Positions 10,234-25,152 of a stretch of DNA of 64,000 bases are shown here, piece by piece. The notes beneath the pieces are model-generated. The model was given only the letters and a program-made list of their open reading frames with translations, searched no databases and had not been told where the DNA came from. The position numbers and the translations under genes were made by a program. Origin of the DNA: Geothermobacter ehrlichii (GTDB lineage: Bacteria; Desulfobacterota; Desulfuromonadia; Desulfuromonadales; Geothermobacteraceae). The stretch spans positions 58,322-122,321 of the forward strand of contig NZ_VNIB01000009.1 of the NCBI RefSeq assembly GCF_008124615.1, read 5' to 3'. Position 1 is the first letter of the stretch. Every line of letters begins with the position of its first letter.

Positions 10234-11856
10234 TCAACTGTACTGCCGCCGGATCATGTACTGCTGACCGATGGTCAGGATGTTGTTGACCAGCCAGTAG
10301 ATGACCAGTCCCGACGGGAAGTTGAGGAAAAGAAAGGTAAAGACGATCGGCATCGCCATGAAGACCTTGGCCTGGGTCGGATCCATGGAAGAAGGCGTCA
10401 TCTTCTGCTGGATGAACATGGTCACGCCCATGATGATCGGCGTAATGTAGTAGGGATCCTTGGCCGAAAGGTCGTTGAGCCAGAAGATGAAGGGCGCGTG
10501 GCGCAGGGCGATGTCGACCATCAACACCTTGTAGAGGGCGAAAAAGACCGGTATCTGGACCAGCATGGGCAGACAGCCGCCCATGGGATTGACCCGTTTT
10601 TCCTTGTACAGGGACATCATCTCCTTGTTCATCCGCTCCCGGTCATGGCGGAATTTCTCGCGTATCTTCTGCATCTCCGGCTGAATCTTCTGCATCTCCC
10701 GCATCGACTTGTAGCTCTTGTGGGTCAGCGGCCAGAAAATCAGCTTGATGATCACCGTCAACAGAATGATGGCCAGTCCCCAGTTGCCGGTATAGCTGTG
10801 GAAGAAATGCAGAACCACCCGCAGCGGCGCGGCGATCGGCGTAAAGAAGCCGAGATCGATCGCCTTGTCGAGCCTGTGTCCAGCCGCCTTGAGAATCTCG
10901 AAATCGAGCGGACCGAAGTAGAGACGATAGCCGAGACCGAGGCTCTGTCCGGGCGGAAGCTGCAGGTAGGGCGAAACGAAATTGTTGACGACGCTGTCGT
11001 TGCGGTAGAGGAGAACAACCTTGTCGGCCGCTTTCTCCAGCGGAACGCAAGCAGTGATAAAGTACTTGGTTTCGAACCCGGACCAGACCGGCTTGCTGTA
11101 GGTCTTGCTCTCTTTTTTCAGCGACTTGACACTGTCGGTCTCCAGCCCCTCGCCAACAAGGGTCGCCGGGCCGACGAAGCCGTAACGACTGACATTCTGG
11201 CTTTCGTCCCAGGGATGAACCAGACCGAGTGTCAGAGTCCCCTGAAGCTGTTGGCGACCCGGGTTGGCGATCCTGATTTCCAGGTCGATCAGGTACTCGT
11301 CGCCGCGAAAGGTAAAGACCTTGTCGACCGTCAGGCCACTGCCGGCATCGACATAGCGGAAAACGACCTGCTTCTGTTCGCCGGACTCGAGCACGATCGG
11401 GCCGTCGCCTTCCAGCAACTGAAAGGGTGCATCCGCCGGCAGATTGATGCTTTCACCGCCGCTGGTGACCAGACTCAGTCCAGTCTTGTCACCGGCGGCG
11501 TGCAGTACAACCGGCTCGGAATCCGGCTCGGCCTGCTGCCGGTATTGCTTGAGGGAGAAGCTGACCAGCCGGCCGCCAGAGGTGGTGAGTTTTGCCCGAT
11601 AGAGGGAATTTTCAACCGTCAGCGTCCTTTCGACATAGTCGGCGGACATTCCGGCAGCGGATTTTGCAGCCGGCGGCAGAACCGGCGCCGGTACGGATGC
11701 CGGCGCCGTGTCGAGATGCTCGGCAGCAGCCTTCTGTTCGACGGCAGGAGCGGCACTCTTTTCGGAAGGCACCGGTGCCGGCGGAAAGAGAAGGTTGTAG
11801 CCGAACCAGACCACGGCCATGAGAACGAGCGCGATAATGGTATTTCTGTTTTCCAT
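10234..11856 (-). CDS. yidC: Membrane protein insertase YidC
   Basis: 540 aa of the Gram-negative type. One N-terminal membrane anchor (residues ~6-25) is followed by a large periplasmic beta-sandwich domain (~60-340). The conserved five-helix insertase core comes next (YTGNWGLAIILLTVIIKLIFWP, then PMGGCLPMLVQIPVFFALYKVL). The basic linker between the first two core helices (KSYKSMREMQKIQPEM) is present. It inserts Sec-dependent and independent inner-membrane proteins. It follows yidD by 17 bp. Confidence 0.98.
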   Translation of the reverse strand: MENRNTIIALVLMAVVWFGYNLLFPPAPVPSEKSAAPAVEQKAAAEHLDTAPASVPAPVLPPAAKSAAGMSADYVERTLTVENSLYRAKLTTSGGRLVSFSLKQYRQQAEPDSEPVVLHAAGDKTGLSLVTSGGESINLPADAPFQLLEGDGPIVLESGEQKQVVFRYVDAGSGLTVDKVFTFRGDEYLIDLEIRIANPGRQQLQGTLTLGLVHPWDESQNVSRYGFVGPATLVGEGLETDSVKSLKKESKTYSKPVWSGFETKYFITACVPLEKAADKVVLLYRNDSVVNNFVSPYLQLPPGQSLGLGYRLYFGPLDFEILKAAGHRLDKAIDLGFFTPIAAPLRVVLHFFHSYTGNWGLAIILLTVIIKLIFWPLTHKSYKSMREMQKIQPEMQKIREKFRHDRERMNKEMMSLYKEKRVNPMGGCLPMLVQIPVFFALYKVLMVDIALRHAPFIFWLNDLSAKDPYYITPIIMGVTMFIQQKMTPSSMDPTQAKVFMAMPIVFTFLFLNFPSGLVIYWLVNNILTIGQQYMIRRQYS

Positions 11857-11873
11857 GAAGACTCCGGAACGTA

Positions 11874-12086
11874 TCAGGGAACTGGGTCATAGCCGCCGGG
11901 ATGCCAGGGATGGCATTTCGCCACGCGCCGCAGTCCGAGCAGCAGTCCCTTGGCCAGCCCGTGCCGAACCAGCGCTTCCTTGGCGTAGCAGGAACAGCTG
12001 GGATAAAAGCGGCAGACCGGCGGCTTCAGGGGAGACAGCAACCAGCGGTAGAGTTCGATGGCCAGAATCAGGATTTGCCGGAGCAT
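11874..12086 (-). CDS. yidD: Membrane protein insertion efficiency factor YidD
   Basis: 70 aa. It carries the family pattern LYRWLLSPLKPPVCRFYPSC, then CSCYAKEALVRHG, and ends CHPWHPGGYDPVP. This small membrane-associated protein cooperates with YidC. Its start overlaps the end of rnpA by 19 bases, which is the usual rnpA-yidD overlap in proteobacteria. Confidence 0.97.
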   Translation of the reverse strand: MLRQILILAIELYRWLLSPLKPPVCRFYPSCSCYAKEALVRHGLAKGLLLGLRRVAKCHPWHPGGYDPVP

Positions 12087-12457
12087 GACCGCTTCAGCCT
12101 CTTCTTTTCGTAGACTTCGGGCCGCAGAAGAACCTCCAGCTCGCTGCAGACCGTGGCTAAATCGATATTCCCGGCATGCCCCTTGGCGATGATCGACAGA
12201 TCGAAGCCCTTGGGCAGCTGCTGCTGACGGGTACGGAAAAACTCCCGAATCAGTCGCTTGACGCGATTGCGGGTGACGGCGCCGCCAACCCGGCGGCTGA
12301 CGGTCACACCCAGCCGGACCTGTTCGTCATCCCTTTTCAGGGCAAAAACAAGAAAATGGGACGTGTGTATTATCCGTCCCATTTGCTTGCACTTGATGAA
12401 ATCCCGCCGTTTCCTGAGGCGACGTTCGGCGGGAAAGCGGTTGTCGAGCTGTTCCAC
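12068..12457 (-). CDS. rnpA: Ribonuclease P protein component
   Basis: 129 aa. The signature RRVGGAVTRNRVKRLIREFFR (RNR motif) and the N-terminal LRKRRDF are clear. It is the protein cofactor of RNase P, which trims 5' ends of pre-tRNAs. The GTG at 12457 is chosen because GAGGGG lies 6-10 bases upstream and because longer in-frame starts would overlap rpmH almost completely. The gap to rpmH is 16 bp. Confidence 0.95.
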   Translation of the reverse strand: MEQLDNRFPAERRLRKRRDFIKCKQMGRIIHTSHFLVFALKRDDEQVRLGVTVSRRVGGAVTRNRVKRLIREFFRTRQQQLPKGFDLSIIAKGHAGNIDLATVCSELEVLLRPEVYEKKRLKRSCSGKS

Positions 12458-12473
12458 CAGCTCGCCCCTCTCT

Positions 12474-12623
12474 TTACTTCTGGGGGATGGTGACCGAAAG
12501 GACCTTCCGTCCCTTGGCGCGACGGCGACGGATGACGGCACGACCGTTCTTGGTCTGCATCCGCTTGCGAAAGCCATGGGTTCTCTTACGGCTGATACGA
12601 CTCGGCTGGTAGGTACGCTTCAT
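12474..12623 (-). CDS. rpmH: 50S ribosomal protein L34
   Basis: 49 aa. The minus-strand translation begins [20 protein letters not shown], runs through [15 protein letters not shown] and ends SVTIPQK, an unmistakable L34. It is the first gene of the leftward operon rpmH-rnpA-yidD-yidC-jag-mnmE. It is preceded by a good sigma-70 promoter at 12681-12709. Confidence 0.98.
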   Translation of the reverse strand: MKRTYQPSRISRKRTHGFRKRMQTKNGRAVIRRRRAKGRKVLSVTIPQK

Positions 12624-12639
12624 TTCTCCGTATCTCCTG

Positions 12640-12935
12640 TCTCATGAATACTCAGGCTTGCTTCAAGCAGCAAAGTGCACTTTTAACCGCAAATCAGTTT
12701 ATCTGTCAAGAACTTATCGGAGTCAGACACAAGCCTGTGGAAAAAAGGGTTGCAAACGGCCTGCCCCTCTGTTAGCTTAATCTCCTGTCTGAGACTCTTT
12801 TTTTGATTGAATTTTTCCCCTTATTTCAATTAGTTACAAAGAATATCCACACCTGTTTACAGACTTGTGGATAAGTGGGCCTTGCCACTTTCCCCTCTGC
12901 CCAGCAAATCCAACCCATCAGGATACCGGTTCTCA
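12640..12935. other. oriC: Probable replication origin (oriC) between rpmH and dnaA
   Basis: This gene-free stretch separates the divergent rpmH and dnaA genes. It contains a perfect DnaA box TTATCCACA (minus strand, 12866-12874). Near boxes are ATATCCACA (12843-12851) and TTTTCCACA (minus, 12736-12744). An AT-rich run at about 12777-12860, with T and A tracts next to the perfect box, could be the unwinding element. The second candidate is the dnaA-dnaN gap. A GC-skew plot would settle it; here the call rests on gene order and boxes. Confidence 0.75.
12681..12709 (-). promoter_or_regulatory. Promoter of the rpmH-rnpA operon
   Basis: Minus-strand TTGACA (12704-12709), 17-bp spacer, TTAAAA (12681-12686). 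The start of transcription would be about 50 bases upstream of the rpmH ATG. It points away from dnaA, as expected at an origin. Confidence 0.6.
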
Positions 12936-14282
12936 ATGAGTTCGATCTGGCAGGAAACACTGGAAAAGCTGCAGAAGGATCTCAATCCCCAGCATTTCTC
13001 CACCTGGATCAAGCCCATTCGCCTGGTCTCCATCGAACGGGACACCGTACGCATCGCGGTTCCCAACCGCTTCTTTCTGTCCTGGATCAGGGACAACTAC
13101 GCCGATCTCATCCAGGAGACCCTCTCCGACATCGGCGCCGTCTCCTATCAACTGCAGATCGAAGTCGCCAGACCTGACGAGGAGAAGCAGGACGAACCGG
13201 CACCGGGCAAGGCGGCGCCGTCCATCGAAATCAAGCGGTCCGGCACCGCGGTCAATCCGGGCGTCTACAACCTGAACCGCAAGTACACCTTCGCTTCGTT
13301 CATTTCCGGCTCGTCGAACCAGTTCGCCTATGCGGCGGCCCGGGCGGTGGCCAGCAACCCGGCCACCACCTACAACCCGCTGTTCATCTACGGCGGTGTC
13401 GGCCTCGGCAAGACCCATCTCATCAACGCCATCGGCAACGCCATTTTGGAAGAGAACCCCGACATGCGAGTCTGCTACTACACGTCGGAAAAATTCATGA
13501 ACGAACTCATCAACTCCCTGCGCTACGCCAAGATGGACGAGTTTCGCAAGAAATTCCGTTCCATGGACGTACTGCTGATCGACGATGTCCAGTTCATCGC
13601 CGGCAAGGAGCGGACGCAGGAGGAGTTCTTTCACACCTTCAACTCCCTCTACGAATCGCACAAGCAGATCGTCGTCACCTCCGACAAGTTTCCAAAGGAA
13701 ATACCGGGACTCGAGGAACGTCTGCGCTCCCGTTTCGAATGGGGGCTGATCGCCGACATCCAGGCGCCCGACGTCGAGACCAAGCAGGCCATCCTCAAGA
13801 TGAAGGCCGAGCAGAACGGCATCGATCTGCCGGAAAACGTGGCTCTTTTTCTCGCCAACTCGGTCAGCAGCAACATCCGGGAGCTCGAAGGCTATCTCGT
13901 CCGTCTCGGCGCCTACGCCAGCCTGACCTCGACTCCAATCACCCTGGCCATGGCCCGCGAGGTATTGAAGAACATCCTGGTGGAAAAACGGCGCGAACTC
14001 TCCATCGAGGAGATCCAGAAGACCGTCGCCACCCATTTCGGCATCAAGGTCAGCGACCTGAAATCGGCGAAACGTCTCAAGGCGCTGGTGCTTCCCCGCC
14101 AGGTGGCCATGTACCTGTGCCGGCAGTTGACCTCCTGCTCCTATCCGGAAATCGGGGAGAAGTTTGGTGGCAAGGACCATTCGACCATCATCCACGCCAT
14201 CAAGAAGATCGAAAGCAAAATGGCCGAGGACATGCAGCTCAGCGCGACCGTCGCCTCGATCCGCTCGAGTCTGGAGAGCTGA
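12936..14282 (+). CDS. dnaA: Chromosomal replication initiator DnaA
   Basis: 448 aa. Domain I starts MSSIWQETLEKLQKDLNPQH. After a short linker comes the AAA+ domain III with Walker A GGVGLGKTHL (153-162) and Walker B LLIDDVQF. Domain IV carries the DnaA signature (SYPEIGEKFGGKDHSTIIHA). The ATG at 12936 is chosen because family alignment begins there; an upstream in-frame start at 12867 would add a tail lying over the DnaA box. Confidence 0.98.
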   Translation: MSSIWQETLEKLQKDLNPQHFSTWIKPIRLVSIERDTVRIAVPNRFFLSWIRDNYADLIQETLSDIGAVSYQLQIEVARPDEEKQDEPAPGKAAPSIEIKRSGTAVNPGVYNLNRKYTFASFISGSSNQFAYAAARAVASNPATTYNPLFIYGGVGLGKTHLINAIGNAILEENPDMRVCYYTSEKFMNELINSLRYAKMDEFRKKFRSMDVLLIDDVQFIAGKERTQEEFFHTFNSLYESHKQIVVTSDKFPKEIPGLEERLRSRFEWGLIADIQAPDVETKQAILKMKAEQNGIDLPENVALFLANSVSSNIRELEGYLVRLGAYASLTSTPITLAMAREVLKNILVEKRRELSIEEIQKTVATHFGIKVSDLKSAKRLKALVLPRQVAMYLCRQLTSCSYPEIGEKFGGKDHSTIIHAIKKIESKMAEDMQLSATVASIRSSLES

Positions 14283-14515
14283 CCGGAAAACCTGTGGTTG
14301 CAGCGGAGCACAAACTGTGAACAAAGGGACAACATTCGAGCCATCCACAGAAAGGCGAAAAAAGGGGCGAGATTCTCAACAGCGCTGAAATTTTCAAACC
14401 AGTTGAAATTGCAACGGATTCAAGGCTATCAACAGCTTCAACAGGAACTATCTGTTACTACGATCCTTTTTAAGAAAAGATAGAAAAAGCTAGGTCCTGT
14501 CGACAGGAGGAGCCC
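14283..14515 (+). other. dnaA-dnaN intergenic region with weak DnaA boxes
   Basis: 233 bp without a gene. It contains TTGTTCACA (minus strand, 14316-14324) and CCATCCACA (14341-14349), both imperfect DnaA boxes, and an A/T-rich stretch at 14385-14490. The dnaN ribosome site lies inside the 14-bp perfect palindrome TCCTGTCGACAGGA (14495-14508). It may hold dnaN regulatory sites or part of a bipartite origin. Confidence 0.45.
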
Positions 14516-15634
14516 ATGCAGTTTTCCATCGAGCGAGAAATCTTTCTCAAGGCACTGGCCCGGGTGCAGGGCATCGTCGAAAAACGCAACACCATCCCGA
14601 TTCTGTCCAATGTCCTGATCGTCGCCGAGCAGAACGAAATCGTCCTCACGGCGACGGATCTGGAAGTCGGCATGCGGGCCAGCTATCCGGCCGAGGTGAG
14701 CAAACCCGGCAAGGTGACGGTTTCGGCGCGAAAACTGTTCGAGATCATCAAGGAACTTCCCGAGGACCGGGTCAGTTTCCAGGCCAAGGAAAACTGCTGG
14801 ATCGAACTGTCCTGCGGCAAGGCTCTCTTCAACATCGTCGGGCTGGCGGCGGACGAATTTCCCTACTTTCCCGAAGTCGACCAGTGTCGTTTTCTGACCC
14901 TGCCGAGCAAAGTGGTCAGCGACATGCTCGAAAAGACGGCCTTTTCCATGTCGACGGACGAGAGCAAGTACAATCTGAACGGCATTTTCTTCCAGACTCT
15001 GGATGTCGACGGTCGCCAGATGCTCCGTCTGGTCGCCACCGATGGTCACAGACTGGCCCTGGTGCAACGGGAACTGGAGGATTTTAAGAGCGAGGAGCTG
15101 GCCAAGGGGGTCATCTTCCCGAAAAAAGGGGTTCTGGAGCTGCGCAAGATCGCGGAAGAAGGGGAGAGCCGGATCGATCTCGGCTTTCTCGAGAACAACG
15201 CCATCATTCGCAAGGACACGACCACCATTGTCATGCGCCTGATAGACGGCGAATTTCCCGACTACAACCGGGTCATCCCGCAGGATCAGGAGATCAGGGC
15301 GCGCATCCCCCGGGACACGTTCTTCCATGCCCTGCGGCGCATGGCCATCCTGTCGAGCGAAAAATCGCGCGGAGTCAAGCTGTCGCTGACTGAAGGCAAG
15401 CTCGAGATTTCCTCCTCCAATCCTGAACTGGGCGATGCGCGCGAGGATTTCGAGGTCGACTATGCCGGGCAGGAGATCGCCATAGGCTTCAACGCCAGGT
15501 ATCTGCTCGACATTCTGCAGGTGCAGGACGCCGACGAGATCAGCCTGCAGATCAGGGACAATATGTCTCCCGGCATGATCAGGCCCGTCGACGACGACAA
15601 CTTTTTGGCGGTGGTCATGCCGATGCGGCTCTGA
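14516..15634 (+). CDS. dnaN: DNA polymerase III beta sliding clamp
   Basis: 372 aa with the three-fold repeated clamp fold. Conserved stretches such as KRNTIPILSNVLI (residues ~22-34), FSMSTDESKYNLNGI and LVATDGHRLAL are present, and it ends in the FLAVVMPMRL tail of the family. The AGGAGG ribosome site is five bases upstream of the ATG and sits in a palindrome. It lies in the standard dnaA-dnaN-recF-gyrB-gyrA series. Confidence 0.98.
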   Translation: MQFSIEREIFLKALARVQGIVEKRNTIPILSNVLIVAEQNEIVLTATDLEVGMRASYPAEVSKPGKVTVSARKLFEIIKELPEDRVSFQAKENCWIELSCGKALFNIVGLAADEFPYFPEVDQCRFLTLPSKVVSDMLEKTAFSMSTDESKYNLNGIFFQTLDVDGRQMLRLVATDGHRLALVQRELEDFKSEELAKGVIFPKKGVLELRKIAEEGESRIDLGFLENNAIIRKDTTTIVMRLIDGEFPDYNRVIPQDQEIRARIPRDTFFHALRRMAILSSEKSRGVKLSLTEGKLEISSSNPELGDAREDFEVDYAGQEIAIGFNARYLLDILQVQDADEISLQIRDNMSPGMIRPVDDDNFLAVVMPMRL

Positions 15635-15673
15635 TGGACCGCCAGCGCCGCAAACGCCGGCGAGCGACCGATC

Positions 15674-19170
<3,497 letters not shown>

Positions 19171-19326
19171 GCACAGAAAATCCGACGCGGAGGCGGAGAG
19201 AAAGAACAGCGGCCGCCGGGAAAATCCAAAAGGATGAATTTTCAGGTCTTTCGGCGTGCGCTTTCTCTTCCGCATATTGTGCGTTGCGAGGTTTTCCGGT
19301 TTTAACACCTTTCCGGAGGGAATTTC

Positions 19327-21834
<2,508 letters not shown>

Positions 21835-22724
21835 CTCTCTCCGTTACCGCCGACTGCGGCGGCTGACCCTGATCCTTTCGGTTCTGTTGTTGGCGGCGGT
21901 CGCCGCCGGCTGGTTCGGCCGTGCCCCGCTGGCCGGCTGGCAGTTTCAGCAGGCGCAGCGTCTCTTTCACCGGGGAGAGCATGAAGATGCCGTGCACCGG
22001 CTCGGCTGGGTGGTGCGGATCGCGCCCGATAAGGCGCTGGCGTCCGCGGCGCGCCTGCTGAAGGCGGAAATTCTCGAGCTGCAGCTGAACCGGCCGCAGC
22101 AGGCCCTGCTCGCCTACCTGACCCTGGTGCGAGATGATCCCCGCAGCCCCCAGGCCGAAAAGGCGCTGCGGCAGGCGGCGCGGATCTACCGCAACCGCCT
22201 GCACGACTATGGCAACGCCCTGCCACTGCTGCAGCGGCTGGCCGATGCCGGCGTGGCCGATGCCGACCGCATCCGCTACCAGATCGCCGACTGCTACTTC
22301 AGGCTCGCCAACTACGAACAGGCCCGCATCGAGTTCGAAACCCTGCAGAAGCTCTATCCGCAGAGCCCCCTGCAGCCGGAAGTGAGCTACCGCATCGGCG
22401 TCGCCCTGTTGCTCGAGGGCAAGCCCGAGCGGGCCGCCGAGGTCTTCGAAAGGACGGCGAAGAGGTGGCCGGACGATCGTTTCGCCCTCGAGGCCCTGTG
22501 GTCGCTGGCCGGCATCTACGAGCGGCGCGACGAACTGGTCCGGGCCCGCCGGCTGCTCGCCGGCCTGCGCGGCCGCTATCCGCTGCCGGAGCTGCTGGAG
22601 AAACGCATCGGGCGGATAGACGACCGGATCCGGCGGAAGAAGAAGGCGATCTGACCGGCGGCACAGGACGTGATAAGATAGTTCGAAACGGCAAGGATCA
22701 GATGGACGAACGAGGTGTAACCAA

Positions 22725-23720
22725 ATGAAGATCGGCGTGCTGGGCGGCGGCAGCTGGGGCACGACCCTGGCCAACCTGCTGGCGAAATCCGGCCACGAGG
22801 TGACGCTCTGGCTCTATGAACGGGAGCTGGCGGAGCGCCTGCCGCGAACGCGGGAGAACGATGTCTATCTTCCCGGCGTGATTCTGAACCAGAATCTGGC
22901 CTTCACCAACAGCTTCGACAAGGCGGTGTCCGGCTGCGAGATGCTGCTGTTGGTACCGCCGAGCCAAGTGCTGCGGCAGGTGTTCGCCGAAGCCTGCCGG
23001 TATCTGCCCGGGCAGGCGATCGTCGTTTCAGCCTCGAAGGGGATCGAGAACGACAGCCTGCTGCTGATGTCCGAGGTGCTGGAAGAGGTGGGGCCGGCCG
23101 GTATTCTCGAGCGCAGCGCCTTTCTTTCCGGCCCCTCCTTTGCCCGTGAGGTGGCGGCGGAAATGCCGACGGCGGTGGCGGTGGCCGCCCTGCGGCCGGC
23201 GGTGGCGACCCGGGTGCAGAAGGCGTTCAGCACCGATTATTTCCGGGTCTACACCAACAGCGACATCGTCGGCATCGAACTGGGCGGCGCGCTGAAGAAC
23301 GTCATCGCCCTGGCTGCCGGCGTCTCCGACGGTCTCGGTTTCGGCCACAATACCCGGGCCGCCCTGATCACCCGCGGCCTGGCCGAAATCACCCGTCTGG
23401 CGACGGCCAAGGGGGGGCAGCCGGCGACCCTGGCCGGACTGGCCGGCATGGGGGACCTGGTACTGACCTGCACCGGCGATCTGTCGCGCAACCGCAGTGT
23501 CGGCGTCGAGCTGGGCAAAGGGCGCAGCCTGAGCGAAATTCTCGGCGGCATGCAGATGGTCGCCGAAGGGGTGAAGACCACCCTGTCCGCCTACCAGCTG
23601 GCGCGGAAACTGGAAATAGAGGCGCCCATCATCAGCCAGATGTACCAGATCCTCTACGAGGACAAGCCGGCGCGGACGGCGGTCATCGACCTGATGCAGC
23701 GGGATTTGAAAGCGGAATAG
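22725..23720 (+). CDS. gpsA: Glycerol-3-phosphate dehydrogenase [NAD(P)+]
   Basis: 331 aa. The dinucleotide-binding motif GVLGGGSWGTTLANLLA (residues 4-20) and the catalytic region ELGGALKNVIALAAGVSDGLGFGHN are present. It reduces dihydroxyacetone phosphate to sn-glycerol-3-phosphate for phospholipid synthesis. Length is normal and the ATG is clear. A 14-bp-stem hairpin follows its stop. Confidence 0.97.
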   Translation: MKIGVLGGGSWGTTLANLLAKSGHEVTLWLYERELAERLPRTRENDVYLPGVILNQNLAFTNSFDKAVSGCEMLLLVPPSQVLRQVFAEACRYLPGQAIVVSASKGIENDSLLLMSEVLEEVGPAGILERSAFLSGPSFAREVAAEMPTAVAVAALRPAVATRVQKAFSTDYFRVYTNSDIVGIELGGALKNVIALAAGVSDGLGFGHNTRAALITRGLAEITRLATAKGGQPATLAGLAGMGDLVLTCTGDLSRNRSVGVELGKGRSLSEILGGMQMVAEGVKTTLSAYQLARKLEIEAPIISQMYQILYEDKPARTAVIDLMQRDLKAE

Positions 23721-23724
23721 AGAC

Positions 23725-23756
23725 ACCTGAATCAGCGAACTCTCGCTGATTCAGGT
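23725..23756 (+). terminator. Strong 14-bp hairpin after gpsA, no T-tract
   Basis: ACCTGAATCAGCGA / TCGCTGATTCAGGT form a perfect 14-bp stem around an ACTC loop. It starts four bases after the gpsA stop and lies 16 bases before the next ATG, close to its GGGAGG ribosome site. There is no poly-T tract, so it may be a 3'-end-protecting or attenuating hairpin, or a protein-binding palindrome, rather than a classical terminator. Confidence 0.5.
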
Positions 23757-23772
23757 ACCAGGGAGGTCGACC

Positions 23773-24330
23773 ATGCGTACGGTAGTGATTCTCTGTCTGT
23801 TGTTGCTGGCGGTACCCGCCGTCGCGGGAACCAGGGTGGTGATGAAAACCAGCATGGGAAACATCACCCTGGAGCTCGACGAGCAGAAGGCGCCGGAAAC
23901 CGTGCGCAACTTTCTTGCCTATGTCGATGCCGGTTTCTACGACGGCACCGTCTTTCACCGGGTGATCGACGGCTTCATGATCCAGGGCGGCGGTTTCGAC
24001 ACCCGCCTCAGGCGCAAGCCGACCCGACCGCCGATCCGCAACGAGGCGGCCAACGGCCTGTCCAACCGGCGCGGCACCATCGCCATGGCGCGGACCAGCG
24101 TCATCGATTCGGCGACCAGCCAGTTTTTCATCAACCTGGTGGACAATGCCTTCCTCGACCATCGCGGCAACTCGCCGCGCACCTTCGGCTACGCCGTCTT
24201 CGGCCGGGTGGTCGAGGGAATGGATGTCGTCGACCGCATCGGCAGGACGCCGACTGTGCGCAAGAACGGCCTGTTCCAGAACCTGCCGCGCAAGCAGGTG
24301 GTGATCGAGGAGATCCGCCGTCTTCCGTGA
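23773..24330 (+). CDS. Periplasmic peptidyl-prolyl cis-trans isomerase (cyclophilin)
   Basis: 185 aa. A signal peptide ([19 protein letters not shown]) is followed by a single-domain cyclophilin with [17 protein letters not shown] (about 57-73), [10 protein letters not shown] and [15 protein letters not shown]. The catalytic arginine and the FHR/QGG motifs are intact. It is of the PpiA/PpiB type acting on exported proteins. It is the first of two genes between gpsA and nth. Confidence 0.95.
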   Translation: MRTVVILCLLLLAVPAVAGTRVVMKTSMGNITLELDEQKAPETVRNFLAYVDAGFYDGTVFHRVIDGFMIQGGGFDTRLRRKPTRPPIRNEAANGLSNRRGTIAMARTSVIDSATSQFFINLVDNAFLDHRGNSPRTFGYAVFGRVVEGMDVVDRIGRTPTVRKNGLFQNLPRKQVVIEEIRRLP

Positions 24331-24364
24331 GACGCGGGCTCTTCGGCCGGGGGGAGAGGTTGCC

Positions 24365-25090
24365 ATGCCAGCCATACGGGTGATGACCTATCAGGTCAAC
24401 GGCTGCCGGGGAAGCGACGGCAGGGTCGATCTGGAGCGGGTGCTCGACGTCATCCATGACGCGGCCCCGGATCTGGTGGCGCTGCAGCGTTTCGATGCGC
24501 CTGACGCAAAGGCCGTGGAACGACTCGCCGAGCGGCTCGGCATGTCCTGGTTCGGTGACGCCGGCGGTAATGTCATCCTCTCCTGCTATCCCCTCTCCGG
24601 GCTGCGGCCATACGACCTGGGCGGCGAAGGTTGCTGCCTGCGCGCCGACGTCGACATTCTCGGCCGGCGCCTGCACCTGTTCAATGTCTGTCTGTCGTCG
24701 CATCCCCGCATCCGCCAGGAACAGATCGGCCGCCTGCTGGGGCCCGACCTGCTGGGGCACGCCGATCTGGCCTGTCCGCTGATCGTGCTCGGGGATTTCG
24801 CCGATTGCGGCTGGGGACTGGGCAATCTCAATCTCGCCCTGGTGCTGCGCAGGGCGCGCCGGCCCCTGTGGTGTGGCACCTATCCGGCGCGCTTTCCGCT
24901 GCTCGGCCGTGACCGGGCCTATCTGCGCGGCGAGGTGCGGGTTCTGGAATCGTCAATCCCCCGCTGGGGGGTGGCCCGGCACGCCTCGACGCATCTGCCG
25001 CTGGTACTGACCCTGCAGGCGCGAGACCCTCGTGAATACCTGCGCACCAAAAGCCTGTCGCGCCGGCGGATGGAGATCGCGCCCGGTTGA
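24365..25090 (+). CDS. Degenerate endonuclease/exonuclease/phosphatase-family protein
   Basis: 241 aa resembling the EEP fold in order: an N-terminal VMTYQVNG strand, PDLVALQRF (about 35-43), NVILSCYPL, an R-rich IRQEQIGRLL helix, LIVLGDFADC (139-148) and ARHASTHLPLVL (204-215). Key residues are changed. The magnesium-binding Glu of the usual LQE is Arg42, GDFN reads GDFA, and the terminal SDH reads STH with His210 kept. It may therefore be inactive or use another chemistry. Spacing places it as a single gene between the cyclophilin gene and nth. Assignment is by motif order only. Confidence 0.6.
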   Translation: MPAIRVMTYQVNGCRGSDGRVDLERVLDVIHDAAPDLVALQRFDAPDAKAVERLAERLGMSWFGDAGGNVILSCYPLSGLRPYDLGGEGCCLRADVDILGRRLHLFNVCLSSHPRIRQEQIGRLLGPDLLGHADLACPLIVLGDFADCGWGLGNLNLALVLRRARRPLWCGTYPARFPLLGRDRAYLRGEVRVLESSIPRWGVARHASTHLPLVLTLQARDPREYLRTKSLSRRRMEIAPG

Positions 25091-25152
25091 ACTGCCTGTG
25101 AACAAACCTGTGAATTGTGTTGATAACAGGGCCAGATTGCTGAAGGAGAGCC

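Noticed and set aside
12458..12577. N-terminal extension of rnpA to 12577
   Set aside because: It would overlap rpmH in another frame and lacks RnpA homology; the GTG at 12457 with its GAGGGG site fits.
19171..19326. Possible small gene or RNA in the gyrB-gyrA gap
   Set aside because: No convincing frame, hairpin with T-tract, or known RNA motif was seen; only the gyrA ribosome site (GGAGGG) is supported.
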